A stretch of DNA of 64,000 nt from Pseudobacteriovorax sp. (GCA_013215145.1 JABSRP010000023.1:62001-126000), one strand, 5' to 3'; numbered from the stretch's first letter, positions 51,797 to 61,552 are shown. The notes: generated by a model from the sequence alone, not told the origin. Numbers and translations: made by a program.

Positions 51797-52786
51797 TTAT
51801 CGGCTTTCACATTGCTCTAGAGCGAAGTCCCGACTAGATCCGAGGCGCAGCTCTCTCTCGAGGCAACGCACGAGGCGTCTTGGGTTGTCGGCCCCATTGC
51901 AGGCTCGACGGCTTTCTCTGGTGGAGTAGCGGTTCTCGATCATGAAATCAATACAGGCATCAACACCGCCGGAGTTTGCCGCAATACAACTGCTTAGGGC
52001 ATCGCTGCGGCTGAAGCCTTGGTTGCGTAAATTTTGGACACAACTTCCAAGGTTTGCTGGATTGCGAGACGCTTGGCAGCCATTTATAGCGTCGGATCTG
52101 GAGTAACTTTGATTGCGAAGGCTCTGGACACAAGCTGACAGTGTCGAGGGAAAGCGTGTCGCCACACAGGCATTGAGGGCATCAGGTCGGCTATAACTCT
52201 GATTGCGAAGCCCCTGAACACAACTCGCAAGTTCACCGGGAAATGCGGAACGCTGGCAGGCACCTAAGGCATCGGAGCGAGAAAAAGACTGGTTGCGCAA
52301 GGATTGAGTGCACGTGGGGAGTTGCAGGGGAAATCGAGCTGTTTTACAGGTCGATAACGCCTCTGAGCGGGCATAGGACTGGTTACGTAGACCTTGAACA
52401 CAGGATCCCAAGTCCTCGGGAAAATCAGTCTCAACGCAGGCTGCCAGTGCATCAGCTCTGGCAAAGGATTGGTTTCTAAGGTTTTGGGTGCAGGCGCTCA
52501 CCAGGCTGGGTTCATAGGCTTTAACACAAGCCTCTAGGGCATCTCTTCGTGCGAAGCTTTGGTTTCGCAGGTTCTGGGTGCAAGCTGGAACGTCTTCGGG
52601 GAATAAGGCTCGCTGGCAGCCATCCAGTGCATCGGCTCTGCTATAACCTTGGCGCCGTAACGCTTCCGAACAAGCTGGAAGGTCGCGGGACTCGAGTCTG
52701 CTAGTATCATCGCCTTGTGCATGAGCTTGGTTCGTGTCTAGTCCTGAAAAAAATGCAACGATAACAATCGAAAGTAATAATTTCAT
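51797..52786 (-). CDS. Exported cysteine-repeat protein (ten 30-residue repeats)
   Basis: 329 residues from ATG 52786 (after AGGAAAGAG), with a signal peptide (KLLLSIVIVAFFSGLDTNQAHA). Residues 39-329 consist entirely of ten tandem units. The first seven and the ninth are exactly 30 residues, the eighth 29 and the last truncated. The unit reads C-x2-x-LRNQS-Y/F-S/A-R-x-DAL-x2-C-x5-P-x2-L with cysteines at positions 1 and 19. The central six are near-identical, the outer ones diverged, so the array grew by internal duplication. Each unit is probably a disulfide-linked helical hairpin of the Cys-containing repeat type (Sel1-like length but different motif). Probably periplasmic or surface scaffold. 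Confidence 0.75.
   Translation of the reverse strand: MKLLLSIVIVAFFSGLDTNQAHAQGDDTSRLESRDLPACSEALRRQGYSRADALDGCQRALFPEDVPACTQNLRNQSFARRDALEACVKAYEPSLVSACTQNLRNQSFARADALAACVETDFPEDLGSCVQGLRNQSYARSEALSTCKTARFPLQLPTCTQSLRNQSFSRSDALGACQRSAFPGELASCVQGLRNQSYSRPDALNACVATRFPSTLSACVQSLRNQSYSRSDAINGCQASRNPANLGSCVQNLRNQGFSRSDALSSCIAANSGGVDACIDFMIENRYSTRESRRACNGADNPRRLVRCLERELRLGSSRDFALEQCESR
51800..52672 (-). repeat. Tandem 90-base coding repeat array
   Basis: Nine to ten copies of a 90-base unit encode the 30-residue cysteine repeat. It is in-frame coding sequence, not a CRISPR or satellite. Confidence 0.8.
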
Positions 52787-53059
52787 AGGCTCTTTCCTGA
52801 GTTGAAAATGTTTCATGAGATGCTTCCCCTATGTCCCCATGAGCACGAATGTCTGGGTAGGCAAAACAATCCTAATGCTGGTTTTAACTGAGGGCATTCT
52901 AAACCCGGGAGGCCGGTGGTCAACGGTTTTCTAGGGCATTTTAGGGAAGATTTAGGAAGATCTAAAGCAGGTGATCTTCCGGCGGCTCTGTTTTCTAGGG
53001 GCTGTCACTCTAGACTAGGATTCTGTAAAAAACATAAGACAAGCTTTGGTTTGGTATAT

Positions 53060-53633
53060 TTAATCAGCAACCCAAGGATGTGGGCGCTTATAACTTTCTC
53101 TCTGCTCGATGTGGGCCTTTATGTTTTCGAGATTATGTTTAAATATCTGACTCACTTTAAAGTTTAGAAACCAATACATGATCCGATAAAACGGACCCTC
53201 TGGCTTCAATGTAACCCCTCGGAAAGTAAGTCTCGTTTTACCATTGCCCAGATCAACATACTCCTGTTCGGCCCAGAATTCGGCATTCGCTTCTCCTGGA
53301 TATCCTGAATGTTGCACGTTAAAGGTCCTAAGTCTTCGAAACGTATAGGGCCTTGTGATAAGAACCTCTTCGTCCCAGGTCATCCCTGTTTCGTCAGCAT
53401 TGCGAAAGCAGCGACGCAACGCCCCTACTTGGCCATCGGGAATGTCTCCTGGCATTGAAGAAATGTGATCAAAAAACACCGACCAGTATTGGGCTTTGCT
53501 ATTATCACTTAAATAGTCCCAAACCACCTCAGGGCTTGCTTGGATGACAACGGACTCACTAACGTCTGATTTGCAGGATAAACTGGCCAAACCGGCTAAA
53601 ATTAATAATAAAAAAACAGAGGTTGCGAAACAT
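53060..53633 (-). CDS. SRPBCC/polyketide-cyclase-like lipoprotein with a frameshifted signal peptide
   Basis: The main frame (53590 leftwards, 176 residues) is a START/SRPBCC fold: SESVVIQASPEVVWDYLSD, GALRRCFR, LRTFNVQH, TRLTFRGVTL and a long C-terminal helix. It begins ASLSC, a lipobox, but no usable start lies in its frame upstream. ATG 53633, eight bases after AAAGGA, is out of frame by one. Between them is a run of seven T (complement of 53610-53616). Removing one T joins the frames and gives a perfect lipoprotein signal (MFRNLCFLLLILAGLASLSC). This is a sequencing error, a recent mutation, or a slippage-controlled switch. Confidence 0.65.
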
Positions 53634-53882
53634 GTTGGAATTCCTTTGATGGTAATAATAGCTGAGTGATATCACCAGTTTTTTGGTCTGTCAATTAAGA
53701 TTGTGTTATTTTGGCATCTTATTCAGAAACTACGCTGTCTCCAGGACTTGGAGGAACCCCCATGAGACGAGGAACGAAAAGCTGACGAGCGCCACTTTGA
53801 TTTCAACTGTGCTGTTATTGCTTGTTTAGTCATCGCACAGAAAACCGATCCCTAGATGAGGCAACGATTCCCATAGGTCGAT

Positions 53883-56800
53883 ATGAAACGCTTGCAGCTC
53901 AAAACTATTTTGGCCAGTGGCCAGAACCAGATCGATAGACTGCTGGATATCCAAAGTAGTCCTGGACGAGTTTGCCTACTTGCCTGTGGCGATCATGAGA
54001 TGGCTTCAGAATTTGGTTCCACCATACAGGATCATATAAAAAGCCAACTAGACCAAAAAACCTTTGCCATAGCCTCTCCAGACGATGGTTTTCTTTATTT
54101 CCGCTCGGCGCTGTTGTATTTTGATGATAGGGGAGAGCAGACCCTGAAATCCTTCGGATGTTCCCTTGATCAGGGGTTACAACAGGCGGAGTTTGGCGAC
54201 TTCGATCAGCAAATGGATAAGCTATGGCCCCAATTTAATCATTTGACATTGGCCAAACAAAATATTGAGCAGCATGAATACACCTGGCAACAAATCAAAA
54301 GAATACTCGATCGTAAGCGCAATGATCATGTGTTTTTCGTTTGCCCACCTCTGACCTCACGCAATGTCTACAATATCTTCAACAGCATTTATCGCTACTA
54401 CGCTACCCGTCCTGCTAGTGAGTTAGCTAATGTTTGGATCCTTCTATCTGAAGAATCGATTGCGAAAAGGCATCGAGATTTGGCCTTGCAGGTGACTAGA
54501 CAGATCCTAGGCGCGAGGGTGTCTCAGCAAAAATTAGAGCTTCCCTTGGCGTCCGAGTGGGAGGGCTTACTTACAGGTATCGTTCAAAACCCAAAAGAAA
54601 CAGCCTTTAAGGTCTCGCGGTCCATAGAGCAGCGGAAAGGTGATACTTTGAACCTGGACTTGCTGGAATCCACGATATCTTCCATGGGGATGTCCTTAGC
54701 ATATAAGCGAGACAGACCAAAAACTGACGAAAGCTGTGATCTTTCTAATCTATTAAAGCTTAGTGAATTCGAGGCAGTTCAGAGTCATATACTAGAAGAT
54801 CGTAGCTTCGAAAGCTTGACCTCCTGCGAAAGGTATCTGATTGGTGAGATGCAAATGGCAGGAGTGATTCAACCTGACAGAGAAAAAATCACTGGCCGCA
54901 TAGCGCAAGATATTTGGCCACTGACGCGTTCTAAATACGTGAAAGCTGCCTATTTGTCTGGTATTTTAGTGTTTGCTGCGGAATCCGATCACCAAGAGTT
55001 CTTTGATGGTATCTTGCAAAACGATCAAGACAGCTTTGTAAATCTAGCTGTCGCCCTTGTATATTTGCGTCAAGCCCTAGCTTTAGAGTCCTCAGAGATC
55101 ACGGAAGGCTTTGCGAAACGAGCTAAGTACCTTCAAATGGCACATGGATTATGTCATCCCCAGGTTCATTTTGTCTTCGATCTTACGGAGCAAAGCCTCA
55201 CGGCTGTTTTGGATGATGACAAGCAGCATCTAGAAGCATTAAAAGGTTTCATCCACGAACATCAAAAAACTGAATTTTCGATGTTAACGGAGCACGGGAT
55301 ATTCTTCTTAAATGTCTTTACTGTCGCTCTTTTTCGAAGTCTCGGTAATAAGTCCTATATGCGCTTGCATCGTCGCTTAGATCAGCTATTTATTGAGGTG
55401 GCTCAAAAGTACCTGGATTACAACGCCGTTGCCTATGGCATGCTAAATCTAGGATATCATCAGATTCATAGCTCGAGGCTTACAGCAGCCATGGAGGCCA
55501 TCGAAATAGGTCATATTATGTCTCAGTTTCGGTCAGGCCCCAATCGCCTGGATACCATAGCTCATTGGTACAAAAACGAGACGGAATTAGTTGGCTGTGT
55601 GAATAATCGAGAGCGCATGACATTTATAGAGTCAGCGTTTCTGTCTCATGAAGACGCTTGCCGCTTACTACCGGCAAAAAAGAGCTTTCTTGCACAAGCT
55701 ATCATCTCAAATTACCTTTGCGACCAAACAAAAGCTATGATGGCTTTTGCTAGGCAGTATGCCCATGACTATTTATCCACGAGTAACCACAACCCCTTGC
55801 CAAAAGATTTGGCCATCATATTTGCTGATGCCTCCCTTGAGACTCATAACAGTCACGTAGCTGATGATGAACATGTCAGACAATGGAAGGCCATTTTAAA
55901 CGCGAAAACCATCACTACGGAACACATATATTCATACTTAGATAGTCGGGATGCATTTGCTAACCTAAGTTTTTTACTAGCTTTGAAGTCGTTAATGAAA
56001 GCTTTTGGCAACAGTCACTTGGATAGTGATCTATTTGATGTCTTTGTCATGCCCCTGGCAGATGTGGCATTCAATCGATGGCAAAATTTCCACGGAAGAA
56101 AAAAAGCATGCGACTCTATTTATGGAATTATTCCTTTTTCCCAAATAAGTCTTTCCAATCAAGCCTTAGAGGTCATGACTGAGACTGCAGCTGACTGTAT
56201 GTCAGATATCACTGAGCCAAACGATTTGCTGTTAACTCTGGCTGCTGTAATAGCTATCCTGAGTGGCTCCAAAGCCATTTCCATAGAGATTCTTTATAGT
56301 AGCAAAGACTGCTTAATACTTGACTTTGACGGTGACTTTGACAAGAATCTCAAAATTTATAGGGATACTAAACAAAGTCATCGATTCTCCTATGGCGATG
56401 AATTCTTTGACCATAGAATTGCCAAAAATATGTTCGTATATTTTGACGATGGCCTGGTTCATTTCTACAATTCAGAACGAAGTTTACACCTGGAAGCCAA
56501 GGTAGATCAAAAGAAACATCGGTATATAGAGACTTTCCTACAAGGGTCAGCAGCGATTCCTAGGTTATTTGCTAATATCAGTAATACCTGGAGGTATCTT
56601 GTTGCCAAAGACGAGCAGGAACGATCCGAGAGACAAAAGGTTATTAGTATTAATCAGCAGACAAGAAGAGCTCTTGAGTTGGCCGAAATCGCCCATATGG
56701 CCACGGAAGAGATATCAGAAAAAAGTAATGTTATCGCATCGATTCTAAAAAATATTCATCAGGGTATTTTTACCTTTGATAAGGGGAGAGTCATTCAAAA

Positions 56801-58166
56801 AAACTATTCTCCCTACCTGGAGACGATTTTTGAAGCGTCAAACCTTAGTGAACTGACCTTAGACGAGCTAATTGTTGAAAGATTTCAAATTCCCAGAGAC
56901 AAAAAAGATATGATCTACGATATTTTGAACTTAGCTTTCAACTACGATATGTTTAGTTTCGAGGTAAACGAGTGGAATCTACCTCGTTCTGCTGATATTC
57001 AAATCAAGTCTGGTATAAAATCACTTGAATTTGACTGGCTGCCTATTCTGAATAGAGACTCCGTTTCAAGTATTATGGTCACGATACGGGATGTGACCCA
57101 AATCAATGAAATAAAGAAGGAGAAAAGACGTGCTGAGCAGAGGTTGCGGTTAATCAATACGATGTTAAAAGTGGAGAGTAAACACATTCATCGCTTCTTT
57201 ACCGACCTTGCTGGACTGATCCAAGAAGTGAGATCTATGGGACAGAACACAGAAGGCAAAATAGAGTTACAGCAAGACTTGCATAGTATGAAGGGGATGG
57301 CGCGTGTATTAGGTTTTCCTGATATAGCTAGTTCCATCCATAACTTGGAATCCCAATTGAGTCATAAGCATGTAAGCGATGAGGCGTGCTCTCTTATCAG
57401 TGATGAAATTAGCTGGGCGCTTCAAATTTTCCAAGATATCAACAAAGAATCTAGATTTATTCATTCTGAGCTCATTGCCGATTTTAATGAGTTAAAGGAT
57501 CATCTGAAACAGCAATCCACTGGGGCTGCGACACGCGTTATCTTGGATAAAATAGAGAGGCAATTACACCCACGCACAGATTTGGATGCTGTTCTAGAGC
57601 CCATTATTGAGTCTAGTCGTGCACACGCTGCTAGTGTTGGTAAAGAGCCGCCTCGGTTCGAGGTCACCCAAGATAACGTGTCCCTTGACGATGCTCAGCG
57701 CAGGGTACTTTCCCATGCCTTTATGCATCTAGTGACGAACGCTATCGATCATAGTATCGAGCCGGAAGCAGATAGATGGGCTAAGGGAAAAGATGGGCGA
57801 GGGAGGATCTTTATCCGCCTTACGTCGGTTAACGACGTTATTTCTATTGAGGTAACAGACGATGGCGCGGGAGCTAATCTAGAGCTATTGCAAAAGTCGT
57901 GGCAAAAAACCAGACGAAACCCGGAAACAAGCCTTGCCACACCAGGAGGCTTGGAAGAGATTCTTTTCCAGCCTGGTGTGACGACTCAAAAGGAGCTATC
58001 CGAATACTCAGGACGGGGTATGGGGCTGGCAGCTGTTAAGGCAGATTTTGAGCGTATGGGTTGGAGCATTCGCGTCGAATTTGCGTCGACAAAGCAGCCT
58101 GGATCGACCCGAGCTCCCTTGCGGTTTGTGATCCAATCAGTTCAATTAAATCAGAGAGCGTCCTAA
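53883..58166 (+). CDS. Giant cytoplasmic signalling kinase with PAS, Hpt and CheA-like ATPase domains
   Basis: A 1427-residue protein without signal peptide or transmembrane helices. Residues 1 to about 240 may be a nucleotide-binding-like domain (RVCLLACGDHEMASEF), though no clean P-loop is seen. Residues about 300-900 are a long helical, TPR-like middle. A PAS domain follows (ILKNIHQGIFTFDKG, about 955-1060). A helical Hpt domain has LHSMKGMARV with His1134. The last 200 residues are a HATPase of CheA type (LVTNAIDHSIE, DDGAGAN, FQPGVTT, SGRGMGLAAVK). The C-terminal 480 residues share the layout of the 7TM kinase at 28108. Followed by a cyclase gene after about 220 bases. Confidence 0.82.
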   Translation: MKRLQLKTILASGQNQIDRLLDIQSSPGRVCLLACGDHEMASEFGSTIQDHIKSQLDQKTFAIASPDDGFLYFRSALLYFDDRGEQTLKSFGCSLDQGLQQAEFGDFDQQMDKLWPQFNHLTLAKQNIEQHEYTWQQIKRILDRKRNDHVFFVCPPLTSRNVYNIFNSIYRYYATRPASELANVWILLSEESIAKRHRDLALQVTRQILGARVSQQKLELPLASEWEGLLTGIVQNPKETAFKVSRSIEQRKGDTLNLDLLESTISSMGMSLAYKRDRPKTDESCDLSNLLKLSEFEAVQSHILEDRSFESLTSCERYLIGEMQMAGVIQPDREKITGRIAQDIWPLTRSKYVKAAYLSGILVFAAESDHQEFFDGILQNDQDSFVNLAVALVYLRQALALESSEITEGFAKRAKYLQMAHGLCHPQVHFVFDLTEQSLTAVLDDDKQHLEALKGFIHEHQKTEFSMLTEHGIFFLNVFTVALFRSLGNKSYMRLHRRLDQLFIEVAQKYLDYNAVAYGMLNLGYHQIHSSRLTAAMEAIEIGHIMSQFRSGPNRLDTIAHWYKNETELVGCVNNRERMTFIESAFLSHEDACRLLPAKKSFLAQAIISNYLCDQTKAMMAFARQYAHDYLSTSNHNPLPKDLAIIFADASLETHNSHVADDEHVRQWKAILNAKTITTEHIYSYLDSRDAFANLSFLLALKSLMKAFGNSHLDSDLFDVFVMPLADVAFNRWQNFHGRKKACDSIYGIIPFSQISLSNQALEVMTETAADCMSDITEPNDLLLTLAAVIAILSGSKAISIEILYSSKDCLILDFDGDFDKNLKIYRDTKQSHRFSYGDEFFDHRIAKNMFVYFDDGLVHFYNSERSLHLEAKVDQKKHRYIETFLQGSAAIPRLFANISNTWRYLVAKDEQERSERQKVISINQQTRRALELAEIAHMATEEISEKSNVIASILKNIHQGIFTFDKGRVIQKNYSPYLETIFEASNLSELTLDELIVERFQIPRDKKDMIYDILNLAFNYDMFSFEVNEWNLPRSADIQIKSGIKSLEFDWLPILNRDSVSSIMVTIRDVTQINEIKKEKRRAEQRLRLINTMLKVESKHIHRFFTDLAGLIQEVRSMGQNTEGKIELQQDLHSMKGMARVLGFPDIASSIHNLESQLSHKHVSDEACSLISDEISWALQIFQDINKESRFIHSELIADFNELKDHLKQQSTGAATRVILDKIERQLHPRTDLDAVLEPIIESSRAHAASVGKEPPRFEVTQDNVSLDDAQRRVLSHAFMHLVTNAIDHSIEPEADRWAKGKDGRGRIFIRLTSVNDVISIEVTDDGAGANLELLQKSWQKTRRNPETSLATPGGLEEILFQPGVTTQKELSEYSGRGMGLAAVKADFERMGWSIRVEFASTKQPGSTRAPLRFVIQSVQLNQRAS

Positions 58167-58385
58167 CCACAGGTTTTTCGATCAAGGCTAGGGCAAACAG
58201 GATGGTCAACCCAATGAGTTGCGGGTATCCTACGGGGAATTGTAAATATCTGTAAGTATGGAATAATAACTGCAAGTAACCCAAAAGGGTCCCGGCTAGC
58301 GCTGAAGAATTTCCCTTGGGCTCATTCTACGGCTTTGTCCTCCGATAATGAAAAGGTATCGAAACCATTGAGGAGTCTCGTAAGA

Positions 58386-60305
58386 GTGAGAAGTTTCCTC
58401 AGCCTGAATGCGCTGGGAATTGTTTGGTTATTATTACCAGGCTCACAGGCGGCTGCGGACGGCTGTGAGAGCCTAAAAGCTACTAGTTTCAACAGCGTGA
58501 GTGACACTCGGAAAGAGTTTCTCCAACTGCCTGTTGAGGACATACGGGCACGCGCCTTACCGTCAAAATCCATGGCTAGCTACCATAAGACCAATGCGAT
58601 TCAATCGTTTAAAGCTGAGTTTACCCAAGCGGCAAACTGCTATCTCCAGTATGAAGATGGATTCTATCGCGGAATCGCTATCAAAATACTTCAGGGTGAT
58701 CAGGTCCTTTTTGAGGACTCTTGGAGCTTGGATCAAATTCAGGACCTGCATTTTGGATCCTTTCCCAAAATTTACCTGGATATGCCGGCCGGCGCTTATG
58801 ATGTATTTGTCTTAATCGATAGTTTCTACTCTAGACCTGCTGTGAGTTTTCTTAGCGTGAAAACTTATGATTTTTTACAAGATAAGTTATCCCTGGGGCT
58901 TGTTCTGGTTTGTGCTGTGTTTATTATTTATAACCTTATGTCCTATGGGAATCTTCGTAATAGCGAGACTAAATTTTATTGTGTTTACCTAAGCTTTTTA
59001 ACGGTACACAACTCTCTGACTCTTGGTTGGGCGCAAGCTATCGTTTCACGAGTGTTTGGGATCGATGCCGTAAACGACTTTGATCGCTATCACATACTAT
59101 TTTCACTCGGTAATGTATCGGCCACTCTTTGTGTTGGCGCTATGCTTATGTTTTTTCTGACCTTTGTTGAGATCAAAAAGTTCTACCCAAAATTCTATAA
59201 GCCCTTCTACTGGAGCGCCAAATTAAGTGTGGTTGTAGCTGCCTTGACTGCCATCGCTGTATACTGGGACCCTGACCTAGGACTTTTGTTTCAGCCATTT
59301 CTCATATTGGTATTTCTGCTGGTTGCCGTATTTACTGTTTATGCTTCATTTAAAAAAGATACCCGGGCCATGGTATTTTTGATTGCATTGGTGGCGATCG
59401 TCTTGGGCGGAGCTATAAGCATCTTAGCTCATATGAATCTGATTGAGTTGAATTACTGGACCCGTCATGCCTCTCTTATGGGCAACACCTTTGAGGCAGT
59501 TTTTCTTTCCTTGGCGATTTCGTCAAAACTAGACAGAAGACTGAGCAATCGCTTGCATCGCATCGAACAGAGCCAAAAGGAAATCCGGCACTCCTACGAG
59601 CAGCTATCAAAACTGGTTTATCCTCACCAATTATTAGCAACGAAAGTAGGACAAAATATAGAGGATACGATGCCCACCGGCACTCAAGATGCCGTGATCG
59701 TTTGCTTCGATATCCAGGACTCTAGTCTCATCGGCCATTCAGAAAGTGCTGCTTTCTTCGATTTGGTTCTAAAAAAGTGTTATCAAGAGATGAATCGTAA
59801 CTATTGTCCCGATACCCTGCGCGCTCGCGGCTACATGATCAATGAAATGGGGGATGGGTTTTTGTGCTCCGTTGGGTTTCCCTTTAGCTGTGAGAAACCG
59901 CAGGAGATAGAAGCTTATGAGCTGGCCAAAGAGTTTGTGAAGATCTTTCGAAAAACCGCTCGTCAGTACTTGAGTCGCAACGATGTCTACTGCGCTGTTG
60001 GCATCGCTAGCGATAATATTACGGGATTCTTTCCTTTATTTGGTCTCAAGCAATATACCATCTATGGCGATGCAATTGTATTGGCCACCCGCTATGAGGC
60101 TGCGCGTAAGATCATTATCAAGGATCATCAACACGATAACGATATCATCATCGTTCAGGATAAGGTCTTTCAAAAGCTACCTAGGGCGATCCAACAGGAA
60201 TTTGAAATCTATCATCTTTATAAACAAAAGATCCGCGGCGACCACCAAGCCGAAGCCCTTCACTTCGCTTTCCCCTGCGAAAAAATGCTGAACCGAGTCG
60301 TATAA
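58386..60305 (+). CDS. 7TMR-DISM membrane protein with class III nucleotide cyclase domain
   Basis: 639 residues from GTG 58386 (GAGGAG ten bases upstream, then a signal peptide RSFLSLNALGIVWLLLPGSQAA); TTG 58335 is possible. A periplasmic DISM-like domain covers about 40-170 and seven transmembrane helices about 175-395. A linker coiled coil follows, then a class III adenylate/guanylate cyclase domain (about 435-620). Metal-binding aspartates are Asp442 (CFDIQDSS) and Asp490 (EMGDGF). The later segments AVGIASDNITGFFPLFG and YTIYGDAIVLATRYE replace the usual G-x-V-x-G and N-x-A-x-R. The product nucleotide is uncertain. It probably works with the neighbouring giant kinase. Confidence 0.85.
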   Translation: MRSFLSLNALGIVWLLLPGSQAAADGCESLKATSFNSVSDTRKEFLQLPVEDIRARALPSKSMASYHKTNAIQSFKAEFTQAANCYLQYEDGFYRGIAIKILQGDQVLFEDSWSLDQIQDLHFGSFPKIYLDMPAGAYDVFVLIDSFYSRPAVSFLSVKTYDFLQDKLSLGLVLVCAVFIIYNLMSYGNLRNSETKFYCVYLSFLTVHNSLTLGWAQAIVSRVFGIDAVNDFDRYHILFSLGNVSATLCVGAMLMFFLTFVEIKKFYPKFYKPFYWSAKLSVVVAALTAIAVYWDPDLGLLFQPFLILVFLLVAVFTVYASFKKDTRAMVFLIALVAIVLGGAISILAHMNLIELNYWTRHASLMGNTFEAVFLSLAISSKLDRRLSNRLHRIEQSQKEIRHSYEQLSKLVYPHQLLATKVGQNIEDTMPTGTQDAVIVCFDIQDSSLIGHSESAAFFDLVLKKCYQEMNRNYCPDTLRARGYMINEMGDGFLCSVGFPFSCEKPQEIEAYELAKEFVKIFRKTARQYLSRNDVYCAVGIASDNITGFFPLFGLKQYTIYGDAIVLATRYEAARKIIIKDHQHDNDIIIVQDKVFQKLPRAIQQEFEIYHLYKQKIRGDHQAEALHFAFPCEKMLNRVV

Positions 60306-60551
60306 ATCTGGTTTCTCCAACGTCATTTACCGGTAAAGAATGCCATAAAATGCTTACCATAACCATGAAATGCAGCCAAAGCATGACGAGGATAACAGTC
60401 AGATCTGAATGGCTGATAATATTAAAGGATTCCCAACAAGAAAAACAAAAGACTTGAGAAACTGTGACTTGACGAGATTTTTAGATGATTTTCTGCCATA
60501 AGTGACTATGATGCCTGACACAGATTTTAGAAGATGGGAGTGAAACGATAT

Positions 60552-61079
60552 ATGAAACATCAGTGGATGATAGGTTTGCTATCAAGCGTTGTGCTTGCTC
60601 ATCCTAGCTATGCCAACACCAACCTGCAATGCGAGCAAGCGATTGAGGAGCAGCTTGACGCCTATTTTACCGTTGTCGATGCCTTCGCTGAAGAATGCGA
60701 GAGGGTTAATGACGAACTTGACGATGACGGTCTGCCTAATTGTGGAAGCATTTGTACTGAGTCTATGGTTCAGAACTTCAAAGCGCCTGAGGGTAGTGTC
60801 AAAGTCACAGTGGGCAACAAGTCCAGCTCGGGAGGCTTTGGTAGCGGTGGATTTTCCTTCGGTGGAACATCCTCGTCGGGATCGAGTTCCAGTAGTGACA
60901 AGGACAAGCCTAAGTTCTCGGTTGAGCTCGAATTGAAGTTTACCCTTGGTCCTAGCACCGAGCTAAAGTGCGTCAACCCCATGTTTGCGCCCATCGTCAA
61001 GGAATTTGCTATGACCATATTGAATTCCACTTGGGTCCAAGAAAAGTACCAAGAGGCATGTGCGGAGGCAGGCACGTGA
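60552..61079 (+). CDS. Exported protein, first of a tandem pair
   Basis: 175 residues from ATG 60552 (an in-frame ATG at 60534 is possible). The signal peptide is KHQWMIGLLSSVVLAHPSYA. The mature protein starts with a helix containing cysteines (LQCEQAIEE, EECERVNDEL, LPNCGSICTESM). A Gly/Ser-rich linker (about residues 95-120) follows, then a strand pair (FSVELELKFTLGP) and a C-terminal helix after LKCVNPMFAPIVKEF. The next gene has the same layout without the linker. Its stop overlaps the next gene's start (GTGA). Confidence 0.62.
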   Translation: MKHQWMIGLLSSVVLAHPSYANTNLQCEQAIEEQLDAYFTVVDAFAEECERVNDELDDDGLPNCGSICTESMVQNFKAPEGSVKVTVGNKSSSGGFGSGGFSFGGTSSSGSSSSSDKDKPKFSVELELKFTLGPSTELKCVNPMFAPIVKEFAMTILNSTWVQEKYQEACAEAGT

Positions 61080-61552
61080 GTCTACGATTTAGGAGCTTCC
61101 TTTTAGCTATCAGCCTACTTACAGGACATAAAGGTCTTGCCACAGAGCTCTTCGACATACCGGTATCTGATGGTAGTGTTCTTGTATTAGGTGATCATGA
61201 GGCGCGGATTAAGCAAAGCCATCAAACCGAGCTGATAGCCTCCTTTGCTAGCGAGGTTGGAGGCTTTTGCCAGGAACAAAACCGTCTCCTAAAGGAGCAA
61301 AATCGGCCTTATTGCCAAAAAGAGTTTTGTGTCATGGAATCTTGGACTCAAGAGGACGGTGCAGCCCTTTCGATTAAGCTCAAATATGGCAATTTGAATT
61401 CATCAGACGGTTATCGTCTAGAGTTCTTGATCAGCTACGACCCGGCTACGGTTAAGAGCCAGGTCATGTGTATTCATCCGTTATTATCCCAGCCCGTCCG
61501 GGAGCTAAGGCAAGCACTGGCACTGTCCTTTGTCGTCTACGGAGATTCGTAG
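61076..61552 (+). CDS. Exported protein, second of a tandem pair
   Basis: 158 residues from GTG 61076, inside the stop of the previous gene. A signal peptide (RFRSFLLAISLLTGHKGLA) is followed by a mature part with cysteines in GGFCQEQN, PYCQKEFCVMES and VMCIHPLL. The order C-x3-N, P-x-C-x3-C-x-ES, strand pair, C-x-x-P-x3-P-V/I-x-E-x, helix matches the upstream neighbour, so the pair arose by tandem duplication. Function unknown. Its 3' end overlaps the convergent lipoprotein gene by 16 bases. Confidence 0.62.
   Translation: MSLRFRSFLLAISLLTGHKGLATELFDIPVSDGSVLVLGDHEARIKQSHQTELIASFASEVGGFCQEQNRLLKEQNRPYCQKEFCVMESWTQEDGAALSIKLKYGNLNSSDGYRLEFLISYDPATVKSQVMCIHPLLSQPVRELRQALALSFVVYGDS

Noticed and set aside
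51800..52672. Regular 90-base repeats resembling a CRISPR or satellite array
   Set aside because: The repeats are in frame, encode a conserved cysteine motif and have no unique spacers, so they are protein-coding.
58036..58284. Minus-strand frame over the kinase 3' end
   Set aside because: Overlaps the confident kinase gene in reverse and shows no domain or start signal.
60326..60337. Perfect 12-base palindrome TTTACCGGTAAA downstream of the cyclase gene
   Set aside because: Short, isolated, and not clearly placed relative to a promoter; it could be chance.
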